Notes: generated by a model not told the origin, from the letters alone. Positions 1 to 11,599 are shown, counted from the first letter of the stretch. The stretch is DNA of 64,000 bases from Pectinophora gossypiella (GCF_024362695.1 NC_065407.1:17174001-17238000), one strand, 5' to 3'. Made by a program: numbers and translations.

Positions 1-22
1 ACTTTCCATTACAATGTTTTAA

Positions 23-317
23 GGAGATCGGTGGCGCAGCGGTAAACGCGCTCGGTCTGCGATTGTTGAAGTTAAGCAACATTCGCGATGGCCGGTCATA
101 GGATGGGTGACCACAAAAAAAGTTTTCATCTCGAGCTCCTCCGTGCTTCGGAAGGCACGTTAAGCCGTTGGTCCCGGCTGCATTAGCAGTCGGTAATAAC
201 CATCAATCCGCACTGGGCCCGCGTGATGGTTTAAGGCCCGATCTCCCTCTCTATCTATAGGGAAGGCCTGTGCCCCAGCAGTGGGGACGTTAATGGGCTA
301 ATGACGATGATGATGAC
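23..317 (+). repeat. SINE-A, copy 1: tRNA-like head plus 5S-rRNA-like segment
   Basis: The head 'ggtggcgcagcggtaaacgc' (31-50) resembles a tRNA A-box region. It is followed at about 63-112 by a segment with the 5S rRNA internal-promoter pattern: 'gaagttaagcaac' (box A-like) and 'ggatgggtgacc' (box C-like). Then come an A-run, the core 'tccgtgcttcggaaggcacg', and a tail with 'ggcctgtgccccagcagtgg' ending in GAT-type triplets. A second copy at 48776 confirms the family and its ends. The flanks share only a weak 'ttttaa', so the duplication here is not convincing. Confidence 0.75.
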
Positions 318-535
318 TTTTAAAGCAGGTTGTACTTATGCAACCTATTAATCCGGGAAGTTTAATTAAAGGCCAGAAAAGAAAGAGTAAACCAGCGAGC
401 ATGTACCTAGCTAAACAGAAACAAAACGAAGGTTATTATTAAGTTAGTGATTATTTAGAAGATATGAATGCATGGGATTAACTGCCTGAGAACTGATACT
501 AGGCAGCTAAATTACTCGATTGTATTACAATATTT

Positions 536-637
536 TATGTGATTTTTTTAAAGAACGTCTAGGGCCGGCCCTATTCTTGCAGTTTCTTTTCCCCGGCTAT
601 ACAGGTAGTGAGAAGCTGCTGTAATTGTATAATTTTC
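536..637 (+). repeat. Dispersed repeat fragment (SINE/LINE tail type)
   Basis: The block around 'aaagaacgtctagggcc' and 'cttttccccggctatacagg' recurs at about 13765-13870, where it follows a tRNA-like head. It is therefore the 3' part of a tRNA-related element. It has no coding content. Confidence 0.55.
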
Positions 638-1821
638 CATATAGTTAGTCTCGATTAGGTAAATCAATTTGAGCCCAAAAAATGAATCGAGTGTTCGCAT
701 TTTTATTACACCACACACATAGCATGGACACTGCCTACAATAACGATACGACCATACGTTGGTTGAAATATTATTAAACGTTGATGTTTCAACGGTCAGC
801 TTAAGTTAGCTATTTCATGAAATAGGACCATAATTATAATGAAATGGTCGAAAACATCATGAAATGATCAATTCTAAGATCTGGCCTCGACATAATATAC
901 AATATTATAATAATTAATCAATTCTTCCAATAAGGAAAAAACTGCACAAGTTTTACCAAAAACTTTATGTGTCACCCGAGTTACGCCGTCACTACCCCAA
1001 CATATCTATCCGAAAAGACAGAAGGTTGACAGTGTGATAAATCTTCCCTTATCACGAAACTGATAGCCCTTCCTGGATTTATTTTTTAACGGCGACAAAG
1101 TCCGGGCACCCCTGATACAAAAATACCTAAAAAAAGATTCCAGCTACGTCCCTTAGTACACGACCGACAACCCAGGTCCAACTCGCAGCTCCTGCTCAAT
1201 TAGTCCAGTTGTTGACTGGAAGAAATAGCTTTAAGCGATAAGGTCGCTATTTGACATGTACTAGTTAAGTCCGTTTTCTATTTGATTTTATTTGGATGCA
1301 ATAAATTATATTCGAATTTCAAAATTCTTGTTCTTACACAGATGCACCGTTTACTGTGCGTGCGAGGGAGACATACAGAACGCGCGCGCTCTTTTACTCT
1401 AAACGTCTGAAAGACTTAAATAATCCGGATAATCAAAAGTATCGGTGCTGGGTGGAGAGTGTCCCTTCTATAACTAGTATTATTTTTTATTCTATGACGC
1501 AGAAAAGTCGATGCATTTGCTATGTTTCTGCCCTATTCAAGGAATATAAAAATGATAAGGACCTAATACAGATAGGGTAGGTAAGCAAGCAAAGGCTTTT
1601 TATGCGTACAGCCGTTTTGAAATGTGAACGCAACATGCGATTTGGTTATTTCACTCCAATCGATAAGTGGTTTCCTATAAAATTATCTTGACGTTAAGTA
1701 ATTGGCTTTCGTCAATACGCGAGCTGGTGAAATTTTCCGTTCCTGTTTACGAATCTTTTTTTTTCAAGCTTTTGTTGAACAAGGACAAGAAATGACTATA
1801 TTATGAGGCAACAGTCTTTTT
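638..1821. other. Unassigned AT-rich sequence
   Basis: I see no repeat match and no supported gene. A 74-codon open frame at 1356-1580 has no recognisable motif and no good start context. Confidence 0.5.
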
Positions 1822-1832
1822 AAAATTATATT

Positions 1833-2146
1833 CTTCTTCTATCGTGTGGGTTGTGAGGTGATTACCAACCTTATCAACCCTGGTGTCAGGGATACTATTG
1901 AGCCGCCAATGGCTCCTAGTATGACTACGTACATACACCAGTAAGTAGTAACCGGGACCAACGGCATAACATGCCTTCTGAAGCAGGGATCGTCTTACTT
2001 TCGGACCATCAGGTAATCAGCCTGTAAAGTCCTAAACGAACTAGGGATCAGAAAGTGATTTTTATGATATGTCCCCACCGGGATTCGAAGGCAGGACCTC
2101 CGGATCGTGAGCCCAACGCTCAACCACTGGACCACGGAAGCCGTTA
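1833..2146 (-). repeat. SINE-B, full length, with 11-bp target duplication
   Basis: Read on the minus strand, a tRNA-like head (B-box type sequence near 2083-2094, slightly damaged) leads into the shared core 'cgtgcttcggaaggcac' in diverged form. It ends in the SINE-B tail around 'ccctgacaccagggttgat'. The element is bracketed by 'aaaattatatt' at 1822-1832 and 2147-2157, which fits LINE-mediated insertion. Confidence 0.8.
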
Positions 2147-2157
2147 AAAATTATATT

Positions 2158-2580
2158 AAGAATACGTTTACAGTCGTAAAAAGTGAGTAAAAATCCAAGT
2201 AGTCCAAATTGAATCGCAATCTAAAATGGCTCTCAAAATAAATTGGATCAATGAAAACAGCAGTTCTAGACAGTCCACTAGTACCTAGTGCTCGGACCGA
2301 TCGTAAAACCGAGGGTAGCCATAAAATAAAAAGTGTTTACTTGCCCGAAGATAACCGGGAACAAAGTTCGTTGATAAGTTTTTATTTCCTTAGGGGAGGC
2401 GAACGCAGGTAAAGGAGCCGACGAGGTTTTATGCGATTTAATTTACAAGGCCTTTGATTACAGAACTTTGAATTATACGGCAGTCTTTTTAATTCGGCCG
2501 GATAAAACTCACGACAATTTAAAAGTATCAGTTGAAAGAGCGCATAATACCTACATACTCGAGAAACGCATTTCGAAGTA
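2158..2580. other. Unassigned sequence
   Basis: No repeat match or coding signal was recognised between the SINE-B and SINE-D fragments. Confidence 0.5.
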
Positions 2581-2712
2581 ATGTCCTACACCTGTATTGG
2601 GCTGGTTTTCCCTTCGTGGGTTGAAAGGTCAGACAGGCACTCGCTTCTGTGATAAACCTGACTTGTCAAAATTGTGAAAACGGAATAATGGTAGGTGATG
2701 ATGAGTTGAAAG
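2581..2712 (+). repeat. SINE-D, 3' half
   Basis: The stretch 'cctgtattgggctggttttc' and the following 'ggtcagacaggca' match the 3' half of the full SINE-D at 16871. The tRNA head is missing. Confidence 0.65.
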
Positions 2713-2757
2713 TAAGAATAAACTGAGATGGATGAGACGGCAAATGAAGTGATCCTT

Positions 2758-2985
2758 TCACAGCAGAGCAGTGTTGCCAACAAAAACGTCAGTAGACGCC
2801 CTAATCCCCAAGAAAGTGAAAGGGCCATTCTTTTCGCTCATTAAGCCGAAAAGACGTGGAGAGCGCCCGATAAGTCGTACCTGCGAGTATGAATCATTTT
2901 TAGTGTCTCGGCCGGAACGCCGGCGCCGACCGCGAAACTTCGCACAATGGCCAATAAACACCCCATAAAGTATGAAAGACCGCAC
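2758..2985. other. GC-rich block open on both strands, unrecognised
   Basis: A locally GC-rich segment ('ggccggaacgccggcgcc' near 2911) is open for 65 codons on plus (2771-2968) and 75 codons on minus (2758-2985). Neither product is basic-motif-rich enough to name. It could be a fossil coding exon or chance openness in GC-rich DNA. Confidence 0.25.
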
Positions 2986-3254
2986 TAAAAATGCCGTTAT
3001 TATTTGCTAAATGTCCACCTTTTGTTAAATCTACCGACGTAATGAAGCTGTCAAATTTTGCGTTTCACATCTCAAAGGGTTAACTGTTATGTTATAAGGC
3101 CGTAATTCTTTTACGATGCAGTTTATATTGACGTGGAAATTAACTGGTTAATGTCGGCTTTATACGCGCGACACGACAATCACATTGCTCTGTCCTACAA
3201 CAGTTTTTACATCTATTTATCTGGTATTTATTTTTTATTACACGACCTGAGATA

Positions 3255-3320
3255 ATTATCAATCAATCAATCAATAATACTTTATTGCACAACAACATAT
3301 ACAATGGACATAAATATACG
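3255..3320 (-). repeat. LINE 3' terminus with (GATT)n tail
   Basis: On the minus strand the sequence reads AATAAAGTATT followed by GATTGATTGATT. This is a polyadenylation-like signal plus short tandem tail, as seen at several other LINE ends in the window (for example 18780). Confidence 0.55.
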
Positions 3321-4485
3321 AATAAAAACGCCATCAATACCATTCAGTAGGTAAACTATGTCTTCCAAATATCAAAGTCTTAGCAGATGCAATCGGCTGC
3401 TACAAAATTGGTACCTAATCATTTTTAAACTATCCATGAACAAAGAAAATCTATACTTATATAAAAGAAACCTGAATAAAAGATCGCCAGTAAAGACGAG
3501 AATTCAACTCCGAAATAAAATTGTTGGCATTCTTTGTAATTTCACGGCGAGAGACGCCGAGGCATTCACTGCACCCCGAGGTTCACCTTTTTTCGCCCAA
3601 ATTAATCGCAATATCAGGATTGGCCAACCGTTATTAGTGCGTAGTACCTTCTGTAGTTACCAAGGTGCGCCACCCCTCAATAAATCTTGTCTAATTTGTG
3701 TGTAATTACAGGGACTCGCTCCTTGGTGTAACAAGGAGTACCGAGTGCGTAGCGCCGGCACGTGCGACAAAACTCCCACCGCAAAACGAAAAGGTCCCAA
3801 CCTCCATCAACGATGAAAAACAATCTACTCTAAAGCTACAACCATTACGCTCAAAATTACCTAACAAACCTAAAGGGATAGAAAGTAAAGATAGTTTCAA
3901 ATCGATTCTCGAGAATGTGGCAGTTAAAACTGTAGATGTAAAGCATAAATTTGAATGAAACAAAACGAAAGATCTCCTTGATAACAACTTAACATTGCAA
4001 AGTAACGTGCCGAAAGGCCGATGTTAAAATGTAGTAATGTGTTCTTTGACCCTCGTTCAGATAATTTTAATATAGGAATTAGAAGGGCGCACTATTTCAA
4101 GTCGAATTAAAGTTTCGTTATTATTTTCTAAGCCCTTATGTTCGCAGCAGGATCCGTTTGTTATTATTAAAGGTTCATATTTATTCATAGTTCATTGTTG
4201 GAAATAGATTCTGTATTCCACAGTGGCAGTTGGACGTCTGATTTGCAAAGCAAAGTATCATTTTATATCTCGTGCACTATATTGTTCACCTCGTAAAGAG
4301 TTCTTTCCAAAACCTGTTTTCAAGCCATTCATTTACAAGTTTAGTTCACCAGTAGAAGACACAACTTTGTATGTTACGATCTCAAATTGCTGGTTATTTT
4401 TATAAAGGATAATAGAGTTAGAAAGATTAGTTTTCACAAAAGATATTTTTTTACTATTAAAGCTTTTTTACCTTCTTATTTATTT
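3321..4485. other. Unassigned sequence with overlapping short open frames
   Basis: Two overlapping plus-strand frames (3358-3705 and 3698-3958) are open but share no motif with a known family. There is no polyadenylation signal or splice pattern that I trust. The rest is AT-rich and unassigned. Confidence 0.4.
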
Positions 4486-4612
4486 ATTTGGTAGTTTATT
4501 GTACACAGAACAGGAAATGCGTGCGTGTAAAAAACGAATTATGAAAGTTGAGGAAACAAGAGAATTGTGTCGCGATCAAATAAAATAGAATTCCAGTCTC
4601 TGCTTACCCGTA

Positions 4613-4800
4613 AGCATAGAATAAGGAATAATACTACGTATAGAACGGCAACTCTTTCCTCCCCACCAGTGTCTGAGCTAGGTTTACCTCACCCCCCTCA
4701 GACATAGTTTAGTCTTCAAACATATGGCGTCAGACGTCACACACACGGATGCGCGTGTACGATAACGCCAATGTGTCTGTGTAAAACGAGTTGTTTGTAT
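4613..4800 (+). repeat. Repeat R1, longest uninterrupted copy
   Basis: It starts 'catagaataaggaataat' and ends 'tctgtgtaaaacgagttg'. Related copies lie at 23465, 29654 (interrupted by an insertion) and 38054. There is no open frame, and the transposition mode is unknown. Just upstream, 4583-4613 resembles the LINE C-terminal segment also seen at 10500. Confidence 0.6.
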
Positions 4801-4807
4801 GAAGTAT

Positions 4808-4960
4808 CTGGGGTATCATGGTTACTATTGAGCCGCCAAAGGCCCCAAGCATGACTTATGTAACGACTACATGTTTACTTAAGTAATTATTAGCTGGTAT
4901 CGATTGCTTAACGTGCCCTCCGAAGCACGAATCATCTTCCTTTCGGACTTTTATACCTAA
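4808..4960 (-). repeat. SINE-B, truncated (tail and core)
   Basis: Minus-strand match to SINE-B: 'ttactattgagccgccaaag' followed by 'cttaacgtgccctccgaagc'. The tRNA head is absent. Confidence 0.65.
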
Positions 4961-5829
4961 AACCAATGTTCTTCAGTTTTTTTTTTGCTGGTGCTTTTTA
5001 AATAATCATTACGTCAGGTTATGTAAAATAAATTAATAAATGAATGAATTAGCAGAGCGTTTTTATAATTTTTGTTTTGTTTCATACCCAAATTGTATAA
5101 GTTATTCATGTTTTAATGCTAACAAGACTTGGATGTCCATTGACGAAATGCATTTCGCAGAGTGCAAACACCCATAAACTAGCACCCTTAACGACTTTGG
5201 AATTTACATCAAAGGTTTATGAGTCATATTACGGCATCCTGGCCAGATGTTTCTCATCTTTTTAGCCAAAGCCGTTTATCCCTGGATAATTAGTGGAGTT
5301 CAGTAAAGGAGCGGCCACATAAATCCACACAGGCTAGAATTGCCATTTGAATCCGACAAATAAATCTGTGTCATTTGGCTATAGGAGTACTGTTTGCGTG
5401 CGATGTAATAGTCGAATATATCACTAGGGACACAGACCAATAGAGCCGAAAATCGAATGCGATTGCAATAATATAGTCTGAACTGCACCCCAAAAAATTG
5501 GTTTCGAGTGTCGATGCGAGACTGTATGCCATTTACGGGCTTGATTGAAATTTTGCAATCAACAGGGGGAGTATGATGAAATTATTCTTGTATATATTTT
5601 GCCCTCAGCTCCTGAGGTCCTGTTGTAATGGGGTCCTTAGTTTGGGGCCGCACGTGCCTAGTTTTGACTGCTTGAAAGAAATTGATTCAATCTTTAATAG
5701 GTTGGGGTAATTGGATTGGTTTCGATAAAATTTGATTTTATTTTGTTTTTTTCTTTTACAAACACTCAAAATATAATCAGTAGATGACACAGTTATGATA
5801 TAAATCGTAATATATTTATATACCTATTT
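4961..5829. other. Unassigned AT-rich sequence
   Basis: Short open frames of about 60 codons occur on the minus strand (5300-5488, 5605-5790) without motifs. No repeat match was seen. Confidence 0.5.
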
Positions 5830-6075
5830 TTATTTTTGATGGCAACATTTTCGAAATCAGTTTGTAAGACTGTCCTTTGTTTGGTAAGCCATTGCAGGCT
5901 TGAATCACTTGATTGTCCGAAAAAGTGAGTTGATTCCGTGCTTCGGAGGGCCCATTTGATTAAGCAGTTGGCACGGGCTGTTCGCGGTAAAAACACCTCC
6001 TTTAACCCGCCGTGAAGCAGTGTGGTGGAGGGGAGGCCTGTGCCCAGCAGTGGGACATAATATAGGCTTTCACTT
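5830..6075 (+). repeat. SINE-C, lacking its tRNA head
   Basis: It matches the full SINE-C at 17774 from 'tgtaagactgtcctttgttt' through the core 'ttccgtgcttcggaggg' to the tail 'ggcctgtgcccagcagtggg'. Confidence 0.7.
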
Positions 6076-6626
6076 TTTTGACGTATATCTTATCCGCCTA
6101 ATACTATTGGAGCTTCTCAACCAGTATTGCTTAAGAAAAGTAGCTGGAAAAAAAAAATCCGTCTATAATTGACGGAAATATCGGTGAATTGAGAACCACC
6201 TCCTTTTTTGAAGTCGGTTAAAAATGACAGCAATCAAACAATTATATTAAAATGTAAGTAATTTGGGTGTCTAATGCTGGTTTCCAATCAATTGTACAGT
6301 CATAATTTTGACCAGTTATTTCAAATCATGAGGCCGTTATACTTTCTCAATTCTTACACTTATCAATAAGTTTCCAATACTCACTTTCCACGCTATACCT
6401 AGCTATGAAATAGGGAATTTACGTGGTGCTTTAAGATAGCGATCAGGGACAGTGGGTGATTGTTCGGCTGATATCAGTGGCCTGGAGCGCGCTGCCCACG
6501 CGACTCCGGCGCAAGTTCATGCAACGCTTTTGTCCTTTAGGCCGCCACAGAACTAAAATAAACAAGAAAAAAAAATACAGCTACGCTATGACAATTGCTT
6601 CAGCAGTTTCGGCATTTATTATAATT
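6076..6626. other. Unassigned sequence
   Basis: A 60-codon open frame at 6456-6638 has no recognisable motif. No repeat match was seen. Confidence 0.45.
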
Positions 6627-6750
6627 ACTACTTACTGATGTAACTACGTAGTCGTTACATGAGTCATGTCAGTTGGCGGGTCAATAACCCTGACACCAGG
6701 GTTGATGAGGTTGGTAATCCATCTTACAACCCACACGATATAAGAAGACT
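6627..6750 (+). repeat. SINE-B tail
   Basis: The stretch 'aaccctgacaccagggttga' followed by 'acccacacgata' is the SINE-B 3' end. The head and core are missing. Confidence 0.65.
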
Positions 6751-6930
6751 TCAAGTGGTCTTTTGTAGCCACTGTAGCTGTCATGGGAGAACCCATGACA
6801 TGCCGGGAGTTTTCTATTTTCGGTCAACCGAGTGACGCCAGGTCTCTTTGGGTTGCCCCATTTTGTGTTTTCCACGCTATATAGGCTGTATGTAAACAAA
6901 ATATTAGCAGAATTAATTCAGGACTCGGTA

Positions 6931-7310
6931 TTGGCCCCGATTCCTGCAGACACCGCCTAATTTTATTTTAAGTTATATCCGTCATTTTCATATCCGTCGA
7001 AAAGGAAAGGGACAGATGATTCACAGCTCTTAATTTTAGGAAGAATGAGTAAATGAATGAATAACCCGTGCGAATCAAAAGGTACGTCGCTGGTATGCAA
7101 TCCGTTTGACGTGCTGTCTACTTAACTGTGTCGGGTTATTGACGGATGTAAAATTTTTAGACGGTTGGTTTAGATTTGTGCTTAAATTTGACGTGTGTTC
7201 CATAAATTTTATGCTTGTCGATTACCCGTCCTTTTCCTTTTCGGCGGATAAGAAAATGACAGATATAACTTAAAATAAAATTAGATGGTATTTACAGGAA
7301 TTAGCACCAT
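6931..7310. mobile_element. MITE-3, copy 1 (about 75-bp inverted arms)
   Basis: The left arm contains 'ttttaagttatatccgtcat' and 'cgtcgaaaaggaaaggga'. The right arm carries the reverse complement with few changes. The core has no open frame. A shorter copy lies at 58523-58828 in the opposite orientation. This copy has about 65 extra internal bases. No transposase is present, so the element is non-autonomous. Confidence 0.7.
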
Positions 7311-7562
7311 AATCTAACCAAACCCCAAACAATTCTCTAGAATCTACCGAAACAGCAACCCTATCTGAAACAACATTGTATAAAACTGTTCAACTTCCAT
7401 GAACAACTTTACCGGAAACATTTTGCTATTCAATTTGACTTGCATGATATCTAATCGTAAAGGTAAGTAGGCTTCTAATATAACCGACGGCGATACAATA
7501 CATTGAAGTATTCCGGTGTGTTTAAAAATCTGCATCTTTGTATATTACTAGAGATCCACCCC

Positions 7563-7672
7563 TTTTTGTTTTGACGTGACTTATTGTAGATTTGCCGTAG
7601 ATGGCATTAACTACTTGGCCGGACAAATGGGGAGCGCTGAAGGCTCTCACCCGGTAACGTAACATAACGTTT
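7563..7672 (-). repeat. Repeat R3, 3' part (retroposon with A-tail)
   Basis: A T-rich start followed by 'gacgtgacttattgtagatt' and 'ggacaaatggggagcgctga' matches R3 at 30692. On the minus strand it therefore ends in an A-tail. Confidence 0.6.
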
Positions 7673-7736
7673 GAGACAACTAAAACTTAAATGATTTTTG
7701 TTTCTTTAGTACTTACCTGTGCTTAGGGAAAGTCAC

Positions 7737-7888
7737 AAAGAGAAAATTTAAATCGAAAAAAAATTGTCTCTGACGAGACTTGAACCTGCAACTCTTGTCA
7801 AGCCGGGACGAGTGTGTTTACCATTACACCACCGGGTCCTCCTCCTGACCATGCGAGTCAGAATTTTTTCGATTTAAATTTTCTCTTT
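7737..7888 (-). repeat. SINE-F, tRNA-like unit in a perfect foldback
   Basis: Perfect 25-bp inverted repeats (7737-7761 and 7864-7888, containing 'gagaaaatttaaatcg') flank a minus-strand tRNA-like sequence. It has an A-box-like 'tggtgtaatggtaaacac' and a B-box-like 'ggttcaagtct'. The right arm begins with a fragment like the end of the tRNA unit, so the foldback looks like an inverted dimer with one copy reduced to its tail. A functional tRNA gene is unlikely because no clean acceptor stem is seen. Confidence 0.6.
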
Positions 7889-8832
7889 TTAATGTTTTTT
7901 TACAGTAATAAAAATAATTATTAATAAATAAAAAATAATATTTAAAAAAATAAAAATAATAATTAAAAAAATATTTTTTTTTTTTTTTTTTAGTATTTGC
8001 CACAGAAACGCTGTTTGAATCATCTGATAAAGATGTAAAGGCCAATGATGATGATGATGAAAAATAATTAATTAAATACGTTTTAGTTTCCTTAATACTA
8101 TTTTCTAGTAATTTGAGTACCCAGCCTTTTTTCACTTTAATCAAACTTGTTATTTCAAAAATAGAATATGAAAACGTAACGAGGTACCGAAATAGAAACG
8201 CACTCACTATTGAGAACGTCAGATACTGTAATTTGTTTGTTCACAGCGAGATTCCTTTCATTATACTTTCGTGCTTCATAAAATATGCATTTGAAATGAG
8301 AAAAATGTGTCGCAGTGTAGCGAACTGCGCCACCGTCCTATACGGGTTAACTCGCGAACTCATCAAGCCGAAATTCAGCTTTATTGCCGAGTTGTTAAGT
8401 CGAGAGCGAGCTGCTGCGGCTTGGGTTTAAGCCGTTTCCAAGCCAAGCTGACAAGGAATCATAATCTTAGCTGCCACTGTGAGTTGTACATACGTCGCGT
8501 ATTCACATTAGTTTTCAAAATAAACAGTAAACACGACTATTTTCACCCAAGGCAGTACGTGTTCAATTTTCTTTCTGAATTTCTTTAGTTTATTTGATGT
8601 AATATAAAACTAGTTTATACGGCTAGTAGAGAATCTAGCTTTAGCGCTAAATTATATTTTGAGCTTCGCGGAGAAGTAGAATGAAATAGCAAATATAATT
8701 TATAAACACGTATGTGTGAGACGGTCGTGATTTCAATGATAAACGTTCAATAAAGTGTACGTTTTTACTCATCTGTATTATACAGCGTTTTAGTTAACTT
8801 CACGCCTACTAAGGGTTATAAGCTGGACTAAA
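7889..8832. other. AT-rich and unassigned sequence
   Basis: It begins with low-complexity A/T and a T-run at about 7974-7991. Overlapping open frames at 8113-8588 have no recognisable motif. Confidence 0.5.
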
Positions 8833-9020
8833 ATGGTGTCAAATGAAAAAGTGCTGGAAAGAGTTGAAGAAAAGATAAACAATATTGAAGACTATAGAGA
8901 AAAGGAGAGGAAATATGATTGGCCACCTGATATGACACGATTCATTTATAACAAACATTATAGAAGGAAAATTTTAAGGGATGAGAGGAAGGGGTAGACC
9001 TAGGATACCATTTATGAAAC
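8833..9020 (+). pseudogene. Degenerate LINE reverse-transcriptase C-terminus
   Basis: One frame starts at 8833 with residues like EKVLERVEEK. A shifted frame near 8995-9050 resembles the GRPRIPFMKQIKEK element of RTE-like proteins common in insect genomes. Stops and frame changes show it is dead. A related fragment lies at 13335. Confidence 0.55.
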
Positions 9021-9059
9021 AAATAAAAGAGAAGGTGCAGGTCATCTCCCTAACGTCAT

Positions 9060-9247
9060 CCCATTTTTACGGGGTCCGCTTACCTAACCAGAACATTTGA
9101 CAGGTCCGGTTTTTTACAGAAGCGACTGCCTATCTGACCTTCCAATCCGCGCAGGGAAAACCAGCCCAATATAGGTTAGGTCGCACATACTTCCGGAATG
9201 CATTTCTCGGGAACGTGTGTTTCCTCACAATATTTTTCCTTCACCGC
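9060..9247 (-). repeat. SINE-D, 3' half
   Basis: It reads on the minus strand from 'gtgctcagcggtgaagg' to 'ggttaggtaagcggacccc', matching the 3' half of SINE-D at 16871. Confidence 0.7.
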
Positions 9248-9251
9248 TGAG

Positions 9252-9345
9252 CACAAATACAAATACAAATACACTTTATTGCACCAAAATAAAAAGGAAT
9301 AATTTAAAAAAAGTCTCTTAACTAAGTACATGGCAAATGGCTATT
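9252..9345 (-). repeat. LINE 3' terminus with (GTATTT)n tail
   Basis: On the minus strand it ends 'tgcaataaagtgtatttg' plus GTATTT repeats. A close relative lies at 34855-34965 with the shared 'gtctcttaactaagtacatg'. Confidence 0.65.
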
Positions 9346-10339
9346 ATAATATATTATATGTTACGAATAATGTGTTTCATTTATTACTTAGCAACAGGAC
9401 ACTACCGATTTAAGCCGAATGTATAACGAAATATTTAACATTAAAACTTCGGCTTAGAAGCTCTTAGGACACCTCTAATACGACATTATAGTAATTGCAA
9501 TAAATTAATATAATGCCATACTATTACCAACTAACAGATACAATCTGTATTTGATGTAAATCAAGCCAGATTTATAAGTGACCGGTTTATAAATACCGTC
9601 TTTCTTGTTATTTAGATAGTATCGTATCAAAAATCTTACGAGAATAGTTTAAGATTAAAAGATGCTTAGGAAAGTATTAGGAACGGAGGTAAAATGATTA
9701 GAGCAACATAAATATTATGGATTTTTTCATCAGATCAATTAAGATACTCGCATATTTTACCGGGTAGTAATATTATTATCATAGCGAAAAATTTTAATAA
9801 AATAATAATATTGTAATTTGTTTATTTATTTATTTATCGTTTATTTCAGGTACTAGTCCCATAGCATTACAAATTATAAATTACATTTCAATACAATAAA
9901 AAAACAATAAAATAAAATAAAATATCATACAATAAAATAAATTAAATTAAATGGTTAAACTTGTCAACAGTATATACATTATGTCAAATATAAATAATCT
10001 CCTAAGTAATAAGTTATGAACATTTTCTCAAAGTTTTATGTAAAGGAAAAGTCAAAGAAAAACATATTTATTTACCAAACAAAGTAAAATTAACACAAGT
10101 TAATAGCGGGACCTGCACTAGAGCTTTCCCTGTATCGCAGTAGCCCTATGACAAAACAATTTTTGCATAAAGATTAAGAATACGAAGAATACAAAATCCG
10201 GTGGAGACTCAGGTATGTACGTTCAATTAAAAAAAATAATAGGAACATATAATTAATTTTACATTTAAAGAAATCTTAAACTCCAGGAATCAATTACGTA
10301 ATAGTACCTATTATGTTCGATTGCCTATTTTTATGATTC
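9346..10339. other. Unassigned AT-rich sequence
   Basis: It includes an A/T-simple stretch around 9820-9960 that may be another minus-strand LINE tail. No gene is supported. Confidence 0.45.
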
Positions 10340-10552
10340 ATGATATCCGGGAACCTAGAAGAACCTACATTGACCAAATTAGAGATGACCTTAGAAAAGG
10401 TTTACTACGATCTACTCTGAACCGGCGTGCGAGTATAAAACGATTGATGAATTTGGAGGAAGCAAGAAAAGTGTATCAGCATCGAAGCAAATGGAATTCA
10501 TAGTCTCTGCTTACCCCGGTGGGGAAAAGGCGTGAGTTTATGTATGTATGTG
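10340..10552 (+). pseudogene. LINE C-terminal fragment (RRTYIDQ...RSTLNRR type)
   Basis: It encodes RRTYIDQIRDDL then RSTLNRRASIKRLM, ending at a stop near 10501. The 3' sequence 'gtctctgcttaccccggtgg' follows. The same peptide block recurs at 33745 and the same 3' block, inverted, at 33620. It resembles the tail of endonuclease/reverse-transcriptase LINEs. This is inferred from the pattern, and no catalytic domain remains. Confidence 0.6.
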
Positions 10553-10625
10553 TATGATATCCGGGATTAGAATCCGAGACCTCCAGATTGTGAGCCCAAC
10601 GCTCAACCACAGGACCACTGAGGCC
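10553..10625 (-). repeat. SINE-B/C tRNA-like head fragment
   Basis: On the minus strand it reads 'ctgtggttgagcgttgggct' and continues to a B-box-like sequence. Only the head remains. Confidence 0.6.
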
Positions 10626-11599
10626 GTTAAATAGTTTATAAAACAGATAAAGTCCATAACGACAGAGGCTTAAACTTGCTCACGACTATCACGACATTAA
10701 TTATCTACTGAAAGAAATTAAAAATATATTATTAGCAAAGTTAAATGAAAGCAGATAAAATTGATGGCGTATTTACAAAAGCCAATATCTTAAATGACTC
10801 GGCTTAAATTAATCCGTTGACACACGGTAAATTAAGACATAAAACATTAAAATAATAAAAACAAAATTAAAGCGCGATTGGAACGCGCGTTACTGCCAAA
10901 AGCGACGGACGTAACATTTAAATACATATTTTACTAGTGATTGTGTTGAATAAATCAGAAGATAAACATAAGTGGTTTTATTTTAAAGGCTTTTCGTGGT
11001 GGCTGTTATAAATAACGCGTTTATCCTTAGAAAGCGGTCTGTAATGAGATACGGGCTGTATTATTATAATGGGTACGTTGATTTGTAAGTACGAGTCCAA
11101 CTTGGTTTTAAGCCCAGAAGCGGTTAATACAATTTGGTGACACACGGTTGGGAAGAACCGCGAGCTTCAAAGATACTGTAATTGTTTGTTTGTATAATGT
11201 CTTTATCGATTTAAAATACAAATGAAATTTACACATAATTTATCCTTCCATAAAGTACAGGCGAGTTTATTCCTGTTTTTTTTATTGGAATTGGGATTTC
11301 TTCCAGCTAACCATGGACTACCTAAAAGAAACTATATATATTATTTTTATAAACTTTTTGAATCGGTTTCTAATGACAGCAAAGTCAAACTAAGTATTGA
11401 TGAAATATTAATGTTTCCAATTCATTCAATTATGTATACACATATATATATCCTTAATAACAATTCAATATATAATAACCTAGGCCAGGGTTACTCAGTC
11501 ATCGATTTACCACCTACGCGACAGACGAAAGAGACATGACTACACGAGACCTAAAACTAAACTAAACCTACAAACATAATCATTGTTCATTTCCACTTC
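10626..11599. other. Unassigned sequence
   Basis: A 105-codon open frame at 11222-11539 is AT-rich and hydrophobic near its start. It has no recognisable motif, polyadenylation signal or codon-use signature, so I do not call it a gene. Confidence 0.4.

Noticed and set aside
63..112. Possible 5S rRNA gene
   Set aside because: Only the internal-promoter region resembles 5S. The 5' and 3' thirds of a 5S gene are absent and it sits inside a SINE.
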